Shown one piece after another: positions 1-7,611 of a stretch of 12,500 bases of DNA (the first letter of the stretch is position 1; every line of letters starts with the position of its first letter). This DNA is from Symbiodinium natans (taxonomy: Eukaryota > Sar > Dinophyceae > Suessiales > Symbiodiniaceae). The stretch is from NCBI GenBank assembly GCA_905221605.1, contig CAJNDS010002174.1, positions 112,501-125,000 on the forward strand, in the 5' to 3' direction. Made by a program: the position numbers and the translations under genes. The notes under the pieces were generated by a model. That model did no database searches, was not told the origin of the DNA, and saw nothing but the letters and a program-made list of their open reading frames with translations.

Positions 1-56
1 TCTCGCGGAAATGTGAGGCACCGGGTCTCGATTGGACACTTGTGATCTGAAATCAG

Positions 57-280
57 CCCCTAAACCCTAAACCCTAAACCCTATAAACCCTATAAACCCT
101 ATAAACCCTATAAACCCTATAAACCCTATAACCCCTAAACCCTAAACCCTAAACCCTAAACCCTAAACCCTAAACCCTAAACCCTAAACCCTCAACCCTC
201 AACCCTCAACCCTAAACCCTAAACCCTAAACCCTAAACCCTAAACCCTAAACCCTCAACCCTATACCCTAAACCCTAACC
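57..280. repeat. C-strand telomeric array with CCCTATAAA and CCCTCAA variants
   Basis: A CCCTAAA tract in which positions about 79-133 switch to a 9-bp unit, CCCTATAAA, and about 187-210 to CCCTCAA. The 56 bases to its left are not telomeric, so the window does not start at a chromosome end. Confidence 0.95.
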
Positions 281-377
281 ACAGAACGGTGAGGGAGGGT
301 AAATCCTCCCGGTGGACGGGGCCTGCAGTGTCTGCCTACGCCTCAGACCTAGGGCGGAAGCCCTATAATTACAATAG

Positions 378-806
378 GACTGTGTTGAGGGCATTTGTGG
401 TTTTTTAGGGTGTCCTTGCTGGGGTCCCGGGGCTGGCAGATTCCAGGGCTCCTCCTTCTGGGCCGGTCCAGAAAAGGACCCTTTTTGGGACCTGTCTAGG
501 ACCCCTCTCTCTGCCTTTGTGGTGACCAGATGTCTGGACCCTGGACCCCGACCCCCACTGAAGCCCCTGCCGCCTGGCTCCTTTGAGGACCTCGGAACCC
601 CTCTCAGTTGGAAGCAGGGGCTGGCCAAGGCCCCTGCTTCCCCCTACCATTTTGCTGCCCGCAATCCAGGATTTGTATTGCAGTCGACGGTTTTGGGCGC
701 CCCTCCATTTTACTCCGTGAAAGCCAAGAAGCCTACGAGCCACAGACAGGCCCCACAAAGCTCGGGAGGCCCCACCCTGCTTTGGGGGGTGAACCCTAAA
801 CCCTAA
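378..806 (+). CDS. possible coding fragment, unknown product
   Basis: The frame is open from 378, just after a TAG, to a TAA inside the CCCTAAA unit at 791-806, so its last residues (NPKP) come from telomeric repeat. There is no convincing ATG; a GTG lies at 519. Codon third positions are mostly G or C and composition is ordinary for a soluble protein, rich in proline and glycine. No domain was recognised. A second plus frame (608-799) and a minus frame (405-842) are also open, as is common in GC-rich DNA, so the choice of frame is weak. It could be an exon or gene remnant caught between arrays. Confidence 0.25.
   Translation, partial: DCVEGICGFLGCPCWGPGAGRFQGSSFWAGPEKDPFWDLSRTPLSAFVVTRCLDPGPRPPLKPLPPGSFEDLGTPLSWKQGLAKAPASPYHFAARNPGFVLQSTVLGAPPFYSVKAKKPTSHRQAPQSSGGPTLLWGVNPKP
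611..640. repeat. perfect 11-bp hairpin
   Basis: Arms 611-621 and 630-640 (GAAGCAGGGGC and its complement) enclose an 8-base loop inside the possible coding fragment. Confidence 0.8.
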
Positions 807-876
807 ATGAGAATAGTTTGGGTGGTTGGGGTGGGACAACATGCGAGCTCAAGCGAGCGGCCCCGCACCAGCGAGC

Positions 877-993
877 CCCAAACCCTTAACCCCTAACTCG
901 AAACCTTAAACCCCAAACCCCATACCCTAAACCCTACACCCTAAACCCTAAACCCTAAACCCTGAACCCCTAAACCCTAAACCCTAAACCCTA
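877..993. repeat. degenerate C-strand telomeric array
   Basis: CCCTAAA units with CCCCAAA, CCCTTAA, CCCATA and CCCTGAA variants. Confidence 0.9.
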
Positions 994-1407
994 GATCCTC
1001 AGGGCCTAGGCCGCCCCCCTACGTTGAAGGGCGTACCGGAACACGTTCTCCTCGGACCAGCACTGGTCCCTTATAATAAAGTAAATACCTTAAAATCTTG
1101 TTGGGGTGGCTGGCCTTTTGCGGGGGGTAACCCCCCCCCTGGCCCCCCTGGCCCTGGGCCCCCATAACCCCGCCCCTGACACCCTGAACTCTGCCCCCCT
1201 GAACTCTGCCCCCCTGACCCCCTGACCTCTCGGAACGAGCGTCATGAAACTGAATCGTTTTTAGAACTGAGTTTAGGCCTAAACCCTAAAAGGAATAGGT
1301 TTGGGTGGCTTTGCCGCCTTGGACGGCGTGGGGTGGGAGAAAAGTGTTAGATGGCCCTCCGCAATCGGGCCAAAGCGGCTCTTCCAGCATCTACGCCCTA
1401 TCACAGC
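994..1407. other. unique GC-rich stretch, no gene seen
   Basis: Holds a C-rich stretch with a short tandem repeat (CCTGAACTCTGCCCC type, about 1181-1225), a 6-bp-stem hairpin GGACCAGCACTGGTCC near 1055, and a motif near 1290 similar to one near 808. No convincing open frame was found. Confidence 0.6.
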
Positions 1408-1940
1408 AAACCCTAAACCCTAAGCCCTAAACCCTAAACCCTAAACCCCTAAACCCCTAAACCCCTAAACCCCTAAACCCCTAAACCCCTAAACCCCTAA
1501 ACCCCTAAACACCTAAACCCCTAAACCCCTAAACCCCTAAACCCCTAAACCCCTAAACCCCTAAACCCCTAAACCCCTAAACCCTAAACCCCTAAACCCC
1601 TTAAACCCCTAACCACCTAAAACCCTAAACCCCTAAACCCTTAAACCCTAAACCCTAAACCCTAAAACCCCTAAACCCCTAAACCCCTTAAACCCTAAAA
1701 CCCCTAAACCCTAACCTAAACCCTAAACCCTAAACCCTAAACCCTAAACCCAACCCTAAACCCTAAACCCTAACCCTAAACCCTAAACCCTAAACCCTAA
1801 AACCCCCTAAACCCTAAAAACCCTAAACCCTAAACCCTAAACCCTAAACCCTAAACCCTAAACCCTAAACCCTAAACCCTAAACCCTAAACCCTAAACCC
1901 TATACCCTATACCCTAAACCCTAAACCCTAAACCCTAAAC
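1408..1940. repeat. long C-strand array with a CCCCTAAA sector
   Basis: Over 500 bp. Positions about 1440-1590 are mainly the 8-bp unit CCCCTAAA. From about 1720 the canonical 7-bp unit dominates, up to the RNase H segment. Confidence 0.97.
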
Positions 1941-1951
1941 ACAGACGCACC

Positions 1952-3610
1952 ATGTGTGACCTGCACGGTCTTGATCCTGCGTTGGTCTCTCTGGATTGGC
2001 ATACGCTTTCTCCTCTGGCCCGCTCACGGGTAGCTGCTTTGCAGTCAGGCGCGGCCATCTTTGGTGATGTGCAGGCTCGGTTTGATATGGAACAGACAGG
2101 TATGTGCGCCTTGTGCGGTGAACCGGACACAGCACGGCACCGCGTCTGTGAGTGCCCCAGGTTTGCGGACGCCCGCATGCCTCACAGGTGGGTTGTTGCA
2201 GAATGGTCCAGTCTTCCGGTTGCTCTGACGCACCACTTGCTGCCGTCGGCCAATCCGCACGCTTGCCAATTGCGGGCTCTCTTGCGCGGCCTTGAAGGTG
2301 ATGTTCAGACATTTCACTCCTGCCCTGTGCCGGGAGCCTGCCAGCACCTCTTCACAGATGGGGCTTGTAGCACGGCCTGTGAGCCTGCCCTTGCGCTTGC
2401 CGCGTGGAGTGTGGTGAATGCCACGTCCGCCTGTGTGGTCTCCTGCGGCCCCTTGCCCGGTGTCCAACAAACTGCCCCCAGAGCAGAGCTTTCCGCGTTG
2501 GTCTCCGCTGTGGCATGGGTTCGGCGCCATCGTGTACATGCAGTGATCTGGTGTGATGCGGAGCATGTTGCGTCTTGCCTGCGTAAGCTGTTGGAGGGTG
2601 AGGAGTTGCAGGATTCCTGGCTCAACCTAGACCTGTGGAAACAGCTGGCCAGTCACCTTGGGGATGTGGAACCTGGCACTTTGCAGGTGCAGCACATACC
2701 TTCGCATCAGGACCCCTGCCTGTCAGAAGGACCTTTCGAGGATTGGTTGCTGCGCTGGAATGGCCATGCTGACACGGTTGCTGGCCTTTGCAACATGAAC
2801 CGGCCCTGGGTATTGCAGCAGGTGTACTACAGCGCGATTGACTACCACAGGCAGCAGGCATCCCGGATCCGAGCCCTTCGGGCCATATATCTGGGAATTG
2901 CTGATGCCACCTACGGGCATTCCGTGGAGCGGATGCATGAGCACGAGCCTTCAGTGTCCTCCGATCCGGAACAAGACTTGCCGCTGGGCCGACCACGTGA
3001 GGTTGACCTTGAGGCAGTGCTGCCTTTGGATTGGAAGCTTTCCCTGGCTGTGGTCGATGCCTCTCTGCCTTCGGAGTTTGTGGCTCAGGTCTGTGACTTC
3101 TTTCTGCAGCTGGACGCCAGCTCGGAGTTGGTGTACCCAGTCAGCTGGCTGGAGTTTCTTGCCATGCTATTGCTGCAGGGCCACGTGAGGTTTCCCGTAC
3201 GCAGTGGTGCCACTGACACTTGGAAGCTTCTCTCTGAACCATCCCTGCCCTATGAACCGCACTCTGCTGCTGTACAGCTTGGGCTTGTGCGCAGGGCGAT
3301 GAAAGTTTTCTTTAAGCAAGTAGGCTTGTCTCGCTTGCAGCTGTGGCGCCTGGATCGGACGTATCTGGGTTTCAGATTTCCTTGTGATGGGGTGTTAGTT
3401 GGTGTTGACCTTGAGCTGCTTCAGCGCGCACATCAGCTGCTCCGAGATTTTACTAGCCGTAAGGTCTGCAGTACAGTGACTGAGCTTTGCAGGCCCTTCG
3501 TTTTTGCCCACCTAGTGGGCTCAGGACTTCAGACAGGCTTCGCTCAGCTGGCTGCACCGCTCGCGCCGTGCATCAGCCCCAGATCGTGTGTGATAAACCC
3601 TAAACCCTAA
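1952..3610 (+). CDS. 5'-truncated LINE-type retroelement polyprotein: zinc knuckle plus RNase H
   Basis: This open frame of 552 codons carries the C-terminal part of a non-LTR retrotransposon polyprotein. Residues 52-67 form a C-x2-C-x7-H-x3-C zinc knuckle of the kind found after LINE reverse transcriptases. Residues about 131-280 form a type I RNase H domain, with acidic residues in the expected order: D136 in FTDGAC, E179 in RAEL, D202 in WCDAEH, D274 in GHAD, plus H252 in IPSHQD. RNase H would degrade the RNA strand of the cDNA hybrid. Residues about 290-545 are unrecognised. Endonuclease and reverse transcriptase domains are absent. The frame is open back to 1925, inside the CCCTAAA array, so the ATG at 1952 is probably not a native start. 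The C terminus (INPKP, stop) is read from the downstream telomeric array, so the 3' end is also cut off. There is no internal stop or frameshift. The RNase H assignment is firm; whether the segment is expressed is unknown. Confidence 0.85.
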   Translation: MCDLHGLDPALVSLDWHTLSPLARSRVAALQSGAAIFGDVQARFDMEQTGMCALCGEPDTARHRVCECPRFADARMPHRWVVAEWSSLPVALTHHLLPSANPHACQLRALLRGLEGDVQTFHSCPVPGACQHLFTDGACSTACEPALALAAWSVVNATSACVVSCGPLPGVQQTAPRAELSALVSAVAWVRRHRVHAVIWCDAEHVASCLRKLLEGEELQDSWLNLDLWKQLASHLGDVEPGTLQVQHIPSHQDPCLSEGPFEDWLLRWNGHADTVAGLCNMNRPWVLQQVYYSAIDYHRQQASRIRALRAIYLGIADATYGHSVERMHEHEPSVSSDPEQDLPLGRPREVDLEAVLPLDWKLSLAVVDASLPSEFVAQVCDFFLQLDASSELVYPVSWLEFLAMLLLQGHVRFPVRSGATDTWKLLSEPSLPYEPHSAAVQLGLVRRAMKVFFKQVGLSRLQLWRLDRTYLGFRFPCDGVLVGVDLELLQRAHQLLRDFTSRKVCSTVTELCRPFVFAHLVGSGLQTGFAQLAAPLAPCISPRSCVINPKP

Positions 3611-3695
3611 ACCCTAAACCCTAAACCCTAAACCCTAAACCCTAAACCCTAAACCCTAAACCCTAAACCCTAAACCCTAAACCAAACCCTAAACC
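3594..3695. repeat. C-strand telomeric array after the RNase H segment
   Basis: Nearly perfect CCCTAAA units. They supply the last codons and stop of the upstream frame and precede the first SIAGR segment. Confidence 0.96.
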
Positions 3696-3707
3696 TTCGG
3701 CTCGCAG

Positions 3708-4865
3708 GCTGACAAGATGAGCGTCGCCGGCCGCAGCATCGCCGGCCGCAGCATCGCGGGACGGAGCATTGCGGGTCGCAGTGACTTCGCTACCTAGTGT
3801 TTAGGGTTTAGGGTTTCGGGTTCCGGGTTTAGGGCCTGTCGCTGTCGGAATCGCCCTCAACGCTATTATCCTACCGGGTACCATAAGCCCTTCTCAGCCC
3901 TCTGCTCTCATATCCGGCCTCGAGCCTGAAACGAACAAGCCAAACAACCCCTAAGCAGAATAGGGGTCGGAATAATTACTAATAGCATTCCTTTTGTGGT
4001 CCTGACACATTATACGATAAGAGCCCCCAAAACCCTTTTGTGGTCCTTTCCTTACTTACGATAACAGCTCAATAGCCCCCAAAACCCTATGGCCATCATG
4101 AAGGCCCCTATACTTTGCTTGCAGCAACTCAGGCATCGCGGGCCGCAGCATGGCTGGTCGGAGCATTGCAGGTGGCTGGGCTTCCCATGGTCCGGCTCTA
4201 GGGTTGAGAGCGTGTAGGCGAGAGTAGGGAGAGGTGTAGGGAGTGTAGGGAGAGGTGTAGGGTGTAGGGGAGAGTAGGGAGAGGTGTAGGGAATGTGGGG
4301 AGTGTAGGGGGTGTAGGGAGGGTAGCGAGGCTAGGGAGTGTAGGGTTTAGTTTGCAGGGTTAGGGTTGACAGTTGAGGGAGTGGTGCCCAAAGCCCTGAA
4401 CCCTCTGGTTTTCAATTTCTTAGTCTGCAGTGAAATCTGTGAGGGTTCCTGGCATTTGGGCATGGCGATCCCGTTTAGGAACCTTCCTGCAACCTTAACA
4501 CCTTGGACTAAACTGTACCGACGCCCAGCCCTAGATCTTCGAAGCCTAAACCCAAGACCCTCAGCCGCACCCTAAACCCTAAACCCTAAACCCCAAACCC
4601 CAAACCCCAAACCCCAAACCCCAAACCCTAAACCCTAAACCCCAACCCCTAAACCCCAAACCCCAAACCCCAAACCCCAAACCCCAAACCCCAAACCCCA
4701 AACCCTAAACCCTAAACCCTGAACCCAAGACCCTCAGCCGCAGGTGTCAGCATCGCTGGCTACGGCCTGCGTGGCCGCAGCGTCGCGGGCAAGAGCATCG
4801 CAGCCAGCGTCGCGGGCTCTGAGAGGAGTCCGATTCCTCCCTTCATGGTACTTATTAACGAATAG
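3708..4865 (+). CDS. SIAGR pentapeptide-repeat protein, inferred three-exon gene
   Basis: Inferred exons are 3717-3774 (or from 3708, after a CAG), 4133-4171 and 4744-4865, with GT-AG introns 3775-4132 and 4172-4743, both in phase 1. Both acceptors are CAG followed by G. The joined product has 72 residues: repeats of S-[IV]-A-G-R, then a tail ending in FMVLIN and E before a TAG formed by the first unit of the TTTAGGG array. Repeat codons differ mainly at synonymous third positions (GCC/GCG/GCT/GCA, GGC/GGA/GGT, CGC/CGG, ATC/ATT), which suggests selection on the protein. Function is unknown, and it does not match the A[DN]Lxx pentapeptide-repeat family. Without splicing, exon 1 reads on to a TAG at 3795, giving 26 residues. 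Alternatives are three separate repeat fragments, or an upstream exon before 3708. Confidence 0.42.
3799..3836. repeat. short G-strand telomeric tract
   Basis: TTTAGGG with TTTCGGG and TTCCGGG variants directly after the stop of the first SIAGR frame. Confidence 0.8.
3990..4086. repeat. imperfect tandem duplication, two units
   Basis: Both units start with CCTTTTGTGGTCC (3990-4002; 4034-4046), share ACGATAA in the middle and end with GCCCCCAAAACCC. They are about 44 and 53 bp. The rest of 3837-4130 shows no other feature and would be intron 1 of the SIAGR model. Confidence 0.7.
4200..4350. repeat. GTGTAGGGAGAG-type minisatellite
   Basis: Irregular units built from GTGTAGGG, GAGAGTAGGG and GTAGGGAGAG, a G-rich degenerate relative of TTTAGGG. 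It would lie in intron 2 of the SIAGR model. Confidence 0.75.
4366..4575 (+). pseudogene. open frame interrupted by a telomere-like array
   Basis: This 69-codon frame starts at a TTG and stops in the CCCTAAA array. Its last residues before the array (NPRPSAA) are encoded by a 21-bp sequence that recurs at 4722-4742. There the same frame continues into the third SIAGR segment and FMVLIN. Without one repeat copy plus the array (173 nt), the frame would run unbroken from 4366 to the TAG at 4863-4865. This suggests either a frame broken by array insertion or sequence inside intron 2 of the three-exon model. No homologue was recognised. Confidence 0.3.
4549..4742. repeat. CCCTAAA/CCCCAAA array flanked by a 21-bp direct repeat
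   Basis: Positions 4549-4569 and 4722-4742 are identical over 21 bp (starting AACCCAAGACCC). The interior (4570-4721) alternates CCCTAAA and CCCCAAA sectors. The direct repeats look like a target duplication or the ends of a tandem duplication. Confidence 0.9.
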
Positions 4866-5122
4866 GGTTTAGGGTTTAGGGTTAGGGTTTAGGGTTTAGG
4901 GTTTAGGGTTTAGGGTTTAGGGTTTAGGGTTTAGGGTTTAGGGTTTAGGGTTTAGGGTTTAGGGTTTAGGGTTTAGGGTTTAGGGTTTAGGTTTTAGCGT
5001 TTAGGGTTTAGGGTTTAGGGTTTAGGGTTTAGGGTTTAGGGTTTAGGGTTTAGGGTTTAGGGTTTAGGGTTTAGGGTTTAGGGTTTAGGGTTTAGGGTTT
5101 AGGGTTTAGGGTTTAGGGTTTA
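4863..5122. repeat. long G-strand telomeric array
   Basis: About 260 bp of nearly perfect TTTAGGG. The first TAG closes the SIAGR frame. Confidence 0.98.
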
Positions 5123-5413
5123 GAGCCCGAAACCCGAAGCCCTAAGCCCTGAACCCCCAAACTCCATGAGCTCAAAAAACACCAGCCCTAAACCTTGTCC
5201 GCAGCTCTCCGAAACCTGCTTGGGGTTTCGAAATCGGGGTACTTTTTGGGGAATTCCTGTAATTAATCGGGCTGATATCGTACTTTGGGGTATCTTCGGG
5301 GCACCCATTTTGGGAAGTACCGTTACTTAAGACTTCTGTCAAGGGCGTTGTAGAACAGGTGCCTGATGGTCCCTTTGTGGGTGCCCTGGCACTGGCTAGA
5401 GTAGGATGTAAAG
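5123..5413. other. unique stretch, no gene supported
   Basis: A weak minus frame (5120-5308, 62 codons) ends within telomere-like sequence. No motif, splice-like boundary or recognisable product was found. Confidence 0.5.
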
Positions 5414-5546
5414 TTTAGGGTTTAGGGTTTAGGGTTTAGGGTTTAGGGTTTAGGGTTTAGGGTTTAGGGTTTAGGGTTTAGGGTCTAGGGTTTAGGGTTT
5501 AGGGTTTAGGGTTTAGGGTTTAGGGTTTAGGGTTTAGGGTTTGGGG
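5414..5546. repeat. G-strand telomeric array
   Basis: Nearly perfect TTTAGGG units, with one TCTAGGG. Confidence 0.97.
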
Positions 5547-5645
5547 AACTTCGAACAGGGCAAAGACCTTTGGAGAACTGAACCCCAGAATGCAACCCAG
5601 ACCCGGTTGTCTTCGGTCAGGGTGGAATCCGAAACCTTGCGCCCT

Positions 5646-5780
5646 GAACCCTAAACCCTAAACCCTAAACCCTAAACCCTGGACCCTAAACCCTAAACCC
5701 TAAACCCTAAACCCTAAACCCTGGACCCTAAAACCCTAAACCCTGGACCCTAAACCCTAAACCCCCAACCCTAAACCCTA
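5646..5780. repeat. C-strand array with CCCTGGA variants
   Basis: CCCTAAA units with CCCTGGA recurring about every five to six units, a weak higher-order pattern. Confidence 0.92.
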
Positions 5781-5920
5781 GTTATCGTTTGAGGTGCAGG
5801 GAGGCTCGGATCGTGAAGCCCTAAAAACCCCAGAACATCAGGAAACCGAACCACCAGGGCTTAGGGTTAGACCCCAAACACGAAGCCCTAAACCCCATAC
5901 CCCTCCAAAACCCTTTGTCA

Positions 5921-6030
5921 TTTAGGGTTTAGGGTCAGGGTTTAGGGTTTAGGGTCTAGGGTTTTTGGGTTTAAGGGTTTAAAGGGTTTAGGGTTTAGGG
6001 TTCAGGGTTTACGGTTTAGGGTTTAGGGGC
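5921..6030. repeat. G-strand telomeric array, degenerate
   Basis: TTTAGGG with single-base insertions and deletions, ending next to the minus-strand exon-like segment. Confidence 0.88.
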
Positions 6031-6036
6031 TTACAC

Positions 6037-6128
6037 CCCCTTGATCCAGGAGCTTCCGCACGCACATGACCACGCGGGAGATGTTGGTGGGTGCCAGCCA
6101 GATGCGAGAGATCATGAGGACTGCTGCC
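6037..6128 (-). CDS. exon-like fragment, unknown protein
   Basis: On the minus strand an AG at 6129-6130 is followed by G, and an open segment ends at a GT (6036-6035) in the context GTGTAAG, a good donor. Between them the frame encodes about 30 residues with mixed hydrophobic and basic character, including IWLAPTNISRVV and VRKLLDQG. Third positions are mostly G or C, as in a real exon of a GC-rich genome. It starts with one leftover base and ends in phase 1. TTTAGGG arrays flank it on both sides. The family was not recognised. Confidence 0.35.
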
Positions 6129-6136
6129 CTGGGTTG

Positions 6137-6350
6137 GGGGTTTAGGGTTTAGGGTTTAGGGTTTAGGGTTTAGGGTTTAGGGCTTAGGGTTTAGGGTTTG
6201 GGGTTTAGGGGTTCACGGGTTCCGGGGTTTAGGGTTGAGGTTTTTGGGGTTGAGGGCTTTAGGGTTTCAGGGTTTAGGGTTTAGGGTTTAGGGTTTAGGC
6301 TTTAGGGCTTTAGGGCTTGGGTTTTCAGGTTTTCCGGTTCGGGCTTGTGG
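6137..6350. repeat. G-strand array decaying to the right
   Basis: Clean TTTAGGG at the left; increasingly altered (TTTCGGG, TTGAGGG, TTTTCAGG) towards 6350. Confidence 0.88.
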
Positions 6351-6407
6351 GCTCCAGGGCTACAACATGTACACGAAACTGGAACTGAGCTCGCAAGCCC
6401 GGCGGCC

Positions 6408-6541
6408 TTAAACCCGAAGCCCGAAACCCGAAACCCTAATCCCTAAACCCTAAACCCTAAACCCTAAACCCTAAACCCGAAACCCTAAACCCTAAACCCT
6501 AAACCCTGACTCCTAAACCCTAAACCCTGAACCCTAAACGC
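6408..6541. repeat. C-strand telomeric array
   Basis: CCCGAAA units at the left edge, CCCTAAA in the middle, CCCTGAA at the right. Confidence 0.93.
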
Positions 6542-6603
6542 TTAGATCCTGCGCCTAAGCAACTCGCCAGTGCTTCGCGGAAAGTGAGTTCGATTTGGGC
6601 TTA

Positions 6604-6657
6604 TTAGGGTTTAGGGTTTAGGGTTTGGGGTTTGGGGTTTGGGGTTTGGGGTTCGGG
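6604..6657. repeat. short G-strand tract with TTTGGGG units
   Basis: Three TTTAGGG units followed by four TTTGGGG units. Confidence 0.9.
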
Positions 6658-7384
6658 GATCAGACGGGGTACCTAACTCCGCCCCTTATGGCTTTTTGTA
6701 AAACCCTCAGAGCCCTCGACCACAGCATTAAAGGGGGAGAAGGACCTTCATAAACTTATTTGTGCCACTTGTAATATATTTCAGGTGTATGCACAATTTT
6801 TACAAAGGGGGCATTCAGTCAATAAATACGTTCATGCATTCCATCCCAACCGTTGAATCGCAGGCTTAGAGGCCCACCTTGAGACCCTGTCAACGCCTGG
6901 TCTGGATAACACTCGTCTTTTCATGAGTCTTACCGCTCGAGCTGGAACTAGATGCATGAGTCTTCTGTCTTCATCTCCAAGTCTAGGGTCACAAGGTTCT
7001 GTGGGACGTGTGCATAAGGGAGCGGTTAAATAGCTATGAGCAAAGTGACGCATGAACACAGTTATTATAGCGTGCAGCATCTAACAGCCCCTTTAAAGAT
7101 CTTTGTATGGGCTCGGGCGCCCTTTTGGATTACTATGTGCCGGTACAACAGAGTGAATGGCCACCACAACTATTTGCTTACGAACCCCCCAAAACAACAA
7201 GAGACAATAATCCCTATATTGCCCTCAAAGGGAAGATTGTTTTTTCATGTTTTGGAGGTTCCGACGCAAATAGTAGACAACAAGCCATGAGGCAACATGT
7301 CCTCCAGATCAAGCCTAGCTGCCAATTGTGTTCTTTTTGCATGCTCCAAAAGGTCTGGGATTGGGAGGGCCTAGGTGTTTATTT
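6658..7384. other. AT-richer unique island
   Basis: The longest telomere-free stretch outside the RNase H segment. Base composition is visibly AT-richer than elsewhere. It holds weak open frames on both strands and no tRNA, rRNA or recognised protein. Confidence 0.6.
6832..7080 (-). CDS. doubtful 82-codon open frame
   Basis: A minus-strand frame opens with ATG at 7080 and ends at 6832. It encodes a basic, arginine-rich product with no recognised domain. Plus-strand frames at 7036-7290 and 7107-7403 are also open across parts of this AT-richer island, so coding by any of them is uncertain. It may be part of an unrecognised dispersed repeat. Confidence 0.12.
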   Translation of the reverse strand: MLHAIITVFMRHFAHSYLTAPLCTRPTEPCDPRLGDEDRRLMHLVPARAVRLMKRRVLSRPGVDRVSRWASKPAIQRLGWNA

Positions 7385-7403
7385 AGGGCTTAGCAGGGTT
7401 TAG
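7107..7403 (+). CDS. possible hypothetical protein
   Basis: This 98-codon frame starts with ATG and stops in a degenerate TTTAGGG tract. The product has a balanced composition, with four cysteines clustered near residues 70-80 (C-x2-C-x2-C type spacing within SCQLCSFC). Another ATG frame (7036-7290) overlaps it. The island is visibly AT-richer than the rest of the window and is free of telomeric units. No family was recognised. Confidence 0.2.
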   Translation: MGSGALLDYYVPVQQSEWPPQLFAYEPPKTTRDNNPYIALKGKIVFSCFGGSDANSRQQAMRQHVLQIKPSCQLCSFCMLQKVWDWEGLGVYLGLSRV

Positions 7404-7494
7404 GGTTTAGGGTTTAGGCTTTAGGGTCTAGGGTTTCGCGTTTAAGGTTTAGGGTTTAGGGTTTAGGGGTTAGGGGGTTAGGGGTTAGGGCGTA
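7385..7494. repeat. degenerate G-strand array
   Basis: TTTAGGG with TCTAGGG, TTTCGCG and GGGGTTAGG variants. Confidence 0.85.
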
Positions 7495-7536
7495 ATCAAT
7501 CAAGGTCTTAGCTCAGAATCTAAGCTGCTGTGCCAG

Positions 7537-7597
7537 GAGTGTGTCGCCCATCTCGGAGCCCGGCGTGCAAGTCAAGCGAAAGAGACGTAGGCGCGGG
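7537..7597 (+). CDS. exon-like basic fragment
   Basis: A CAG at 7534-7536 is followed by G, and the segment ends at GTATGT (7598-7603), a strong donor context. The 61 bases begin with one leftover base and end in phase 0. They encode about 20 residues ending in a basic run (KRKRRRRG) that looks like a nuclear localisation signal. TTTAGGG tracts flank both sides. It may be an internal exon of a gene with other basic exons nearby, but no partner was fixed by phase. Confidence 0.28.
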
Positions 7598-7611
7598 GTA
7601 TGTGGGTAGTT

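Noticed and set aside
57-280. The left array as a true chromosome end
   Set aside because: Non-telomeric sequence lies to its left and the array is heavily variant, so it is interstitial.
645-665. CCATTTTG resembling the core of the dinoflagellate spliced leader (also near 5306)
   Set aside because: Only 7-9 bases match; the flanking bases of the leader are absent at both places.
405-842. 145-codon minus frame
   Set aside because: It overlaps the plus frame 378-806, whose codon third positions look more like coding; this is not decisive.
1408-1940. Matching CACAG at both edges of the array as a target-site duplication
   Set aside because: Five bases are expected by chance and the sequence is not exactly at the array borders.
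1921-2625. Minus-strand open frames opposite the RNase H segment
   Set aside because: They are shadows of the plus-strand frame, with no recognisable product, while the plus frame carries clear catalytic motifs.
2838-3188. Alternative plus frame inside the RNase H segment
   Set aside because: It overlaps the longer supported frame and is low in ordinary protein character.
6820-6828. AATAAA as a polyadenylation signal
   Set aside because: It lies in an AT-richer island with no supported upstream coding region, and this signal is not generally used by dinoflagellates.
6658-7384. tRNA or rRNA gene in the unique island
   Set aside because: No cloverleaf with consistent arms and no rRNA core motif was found.
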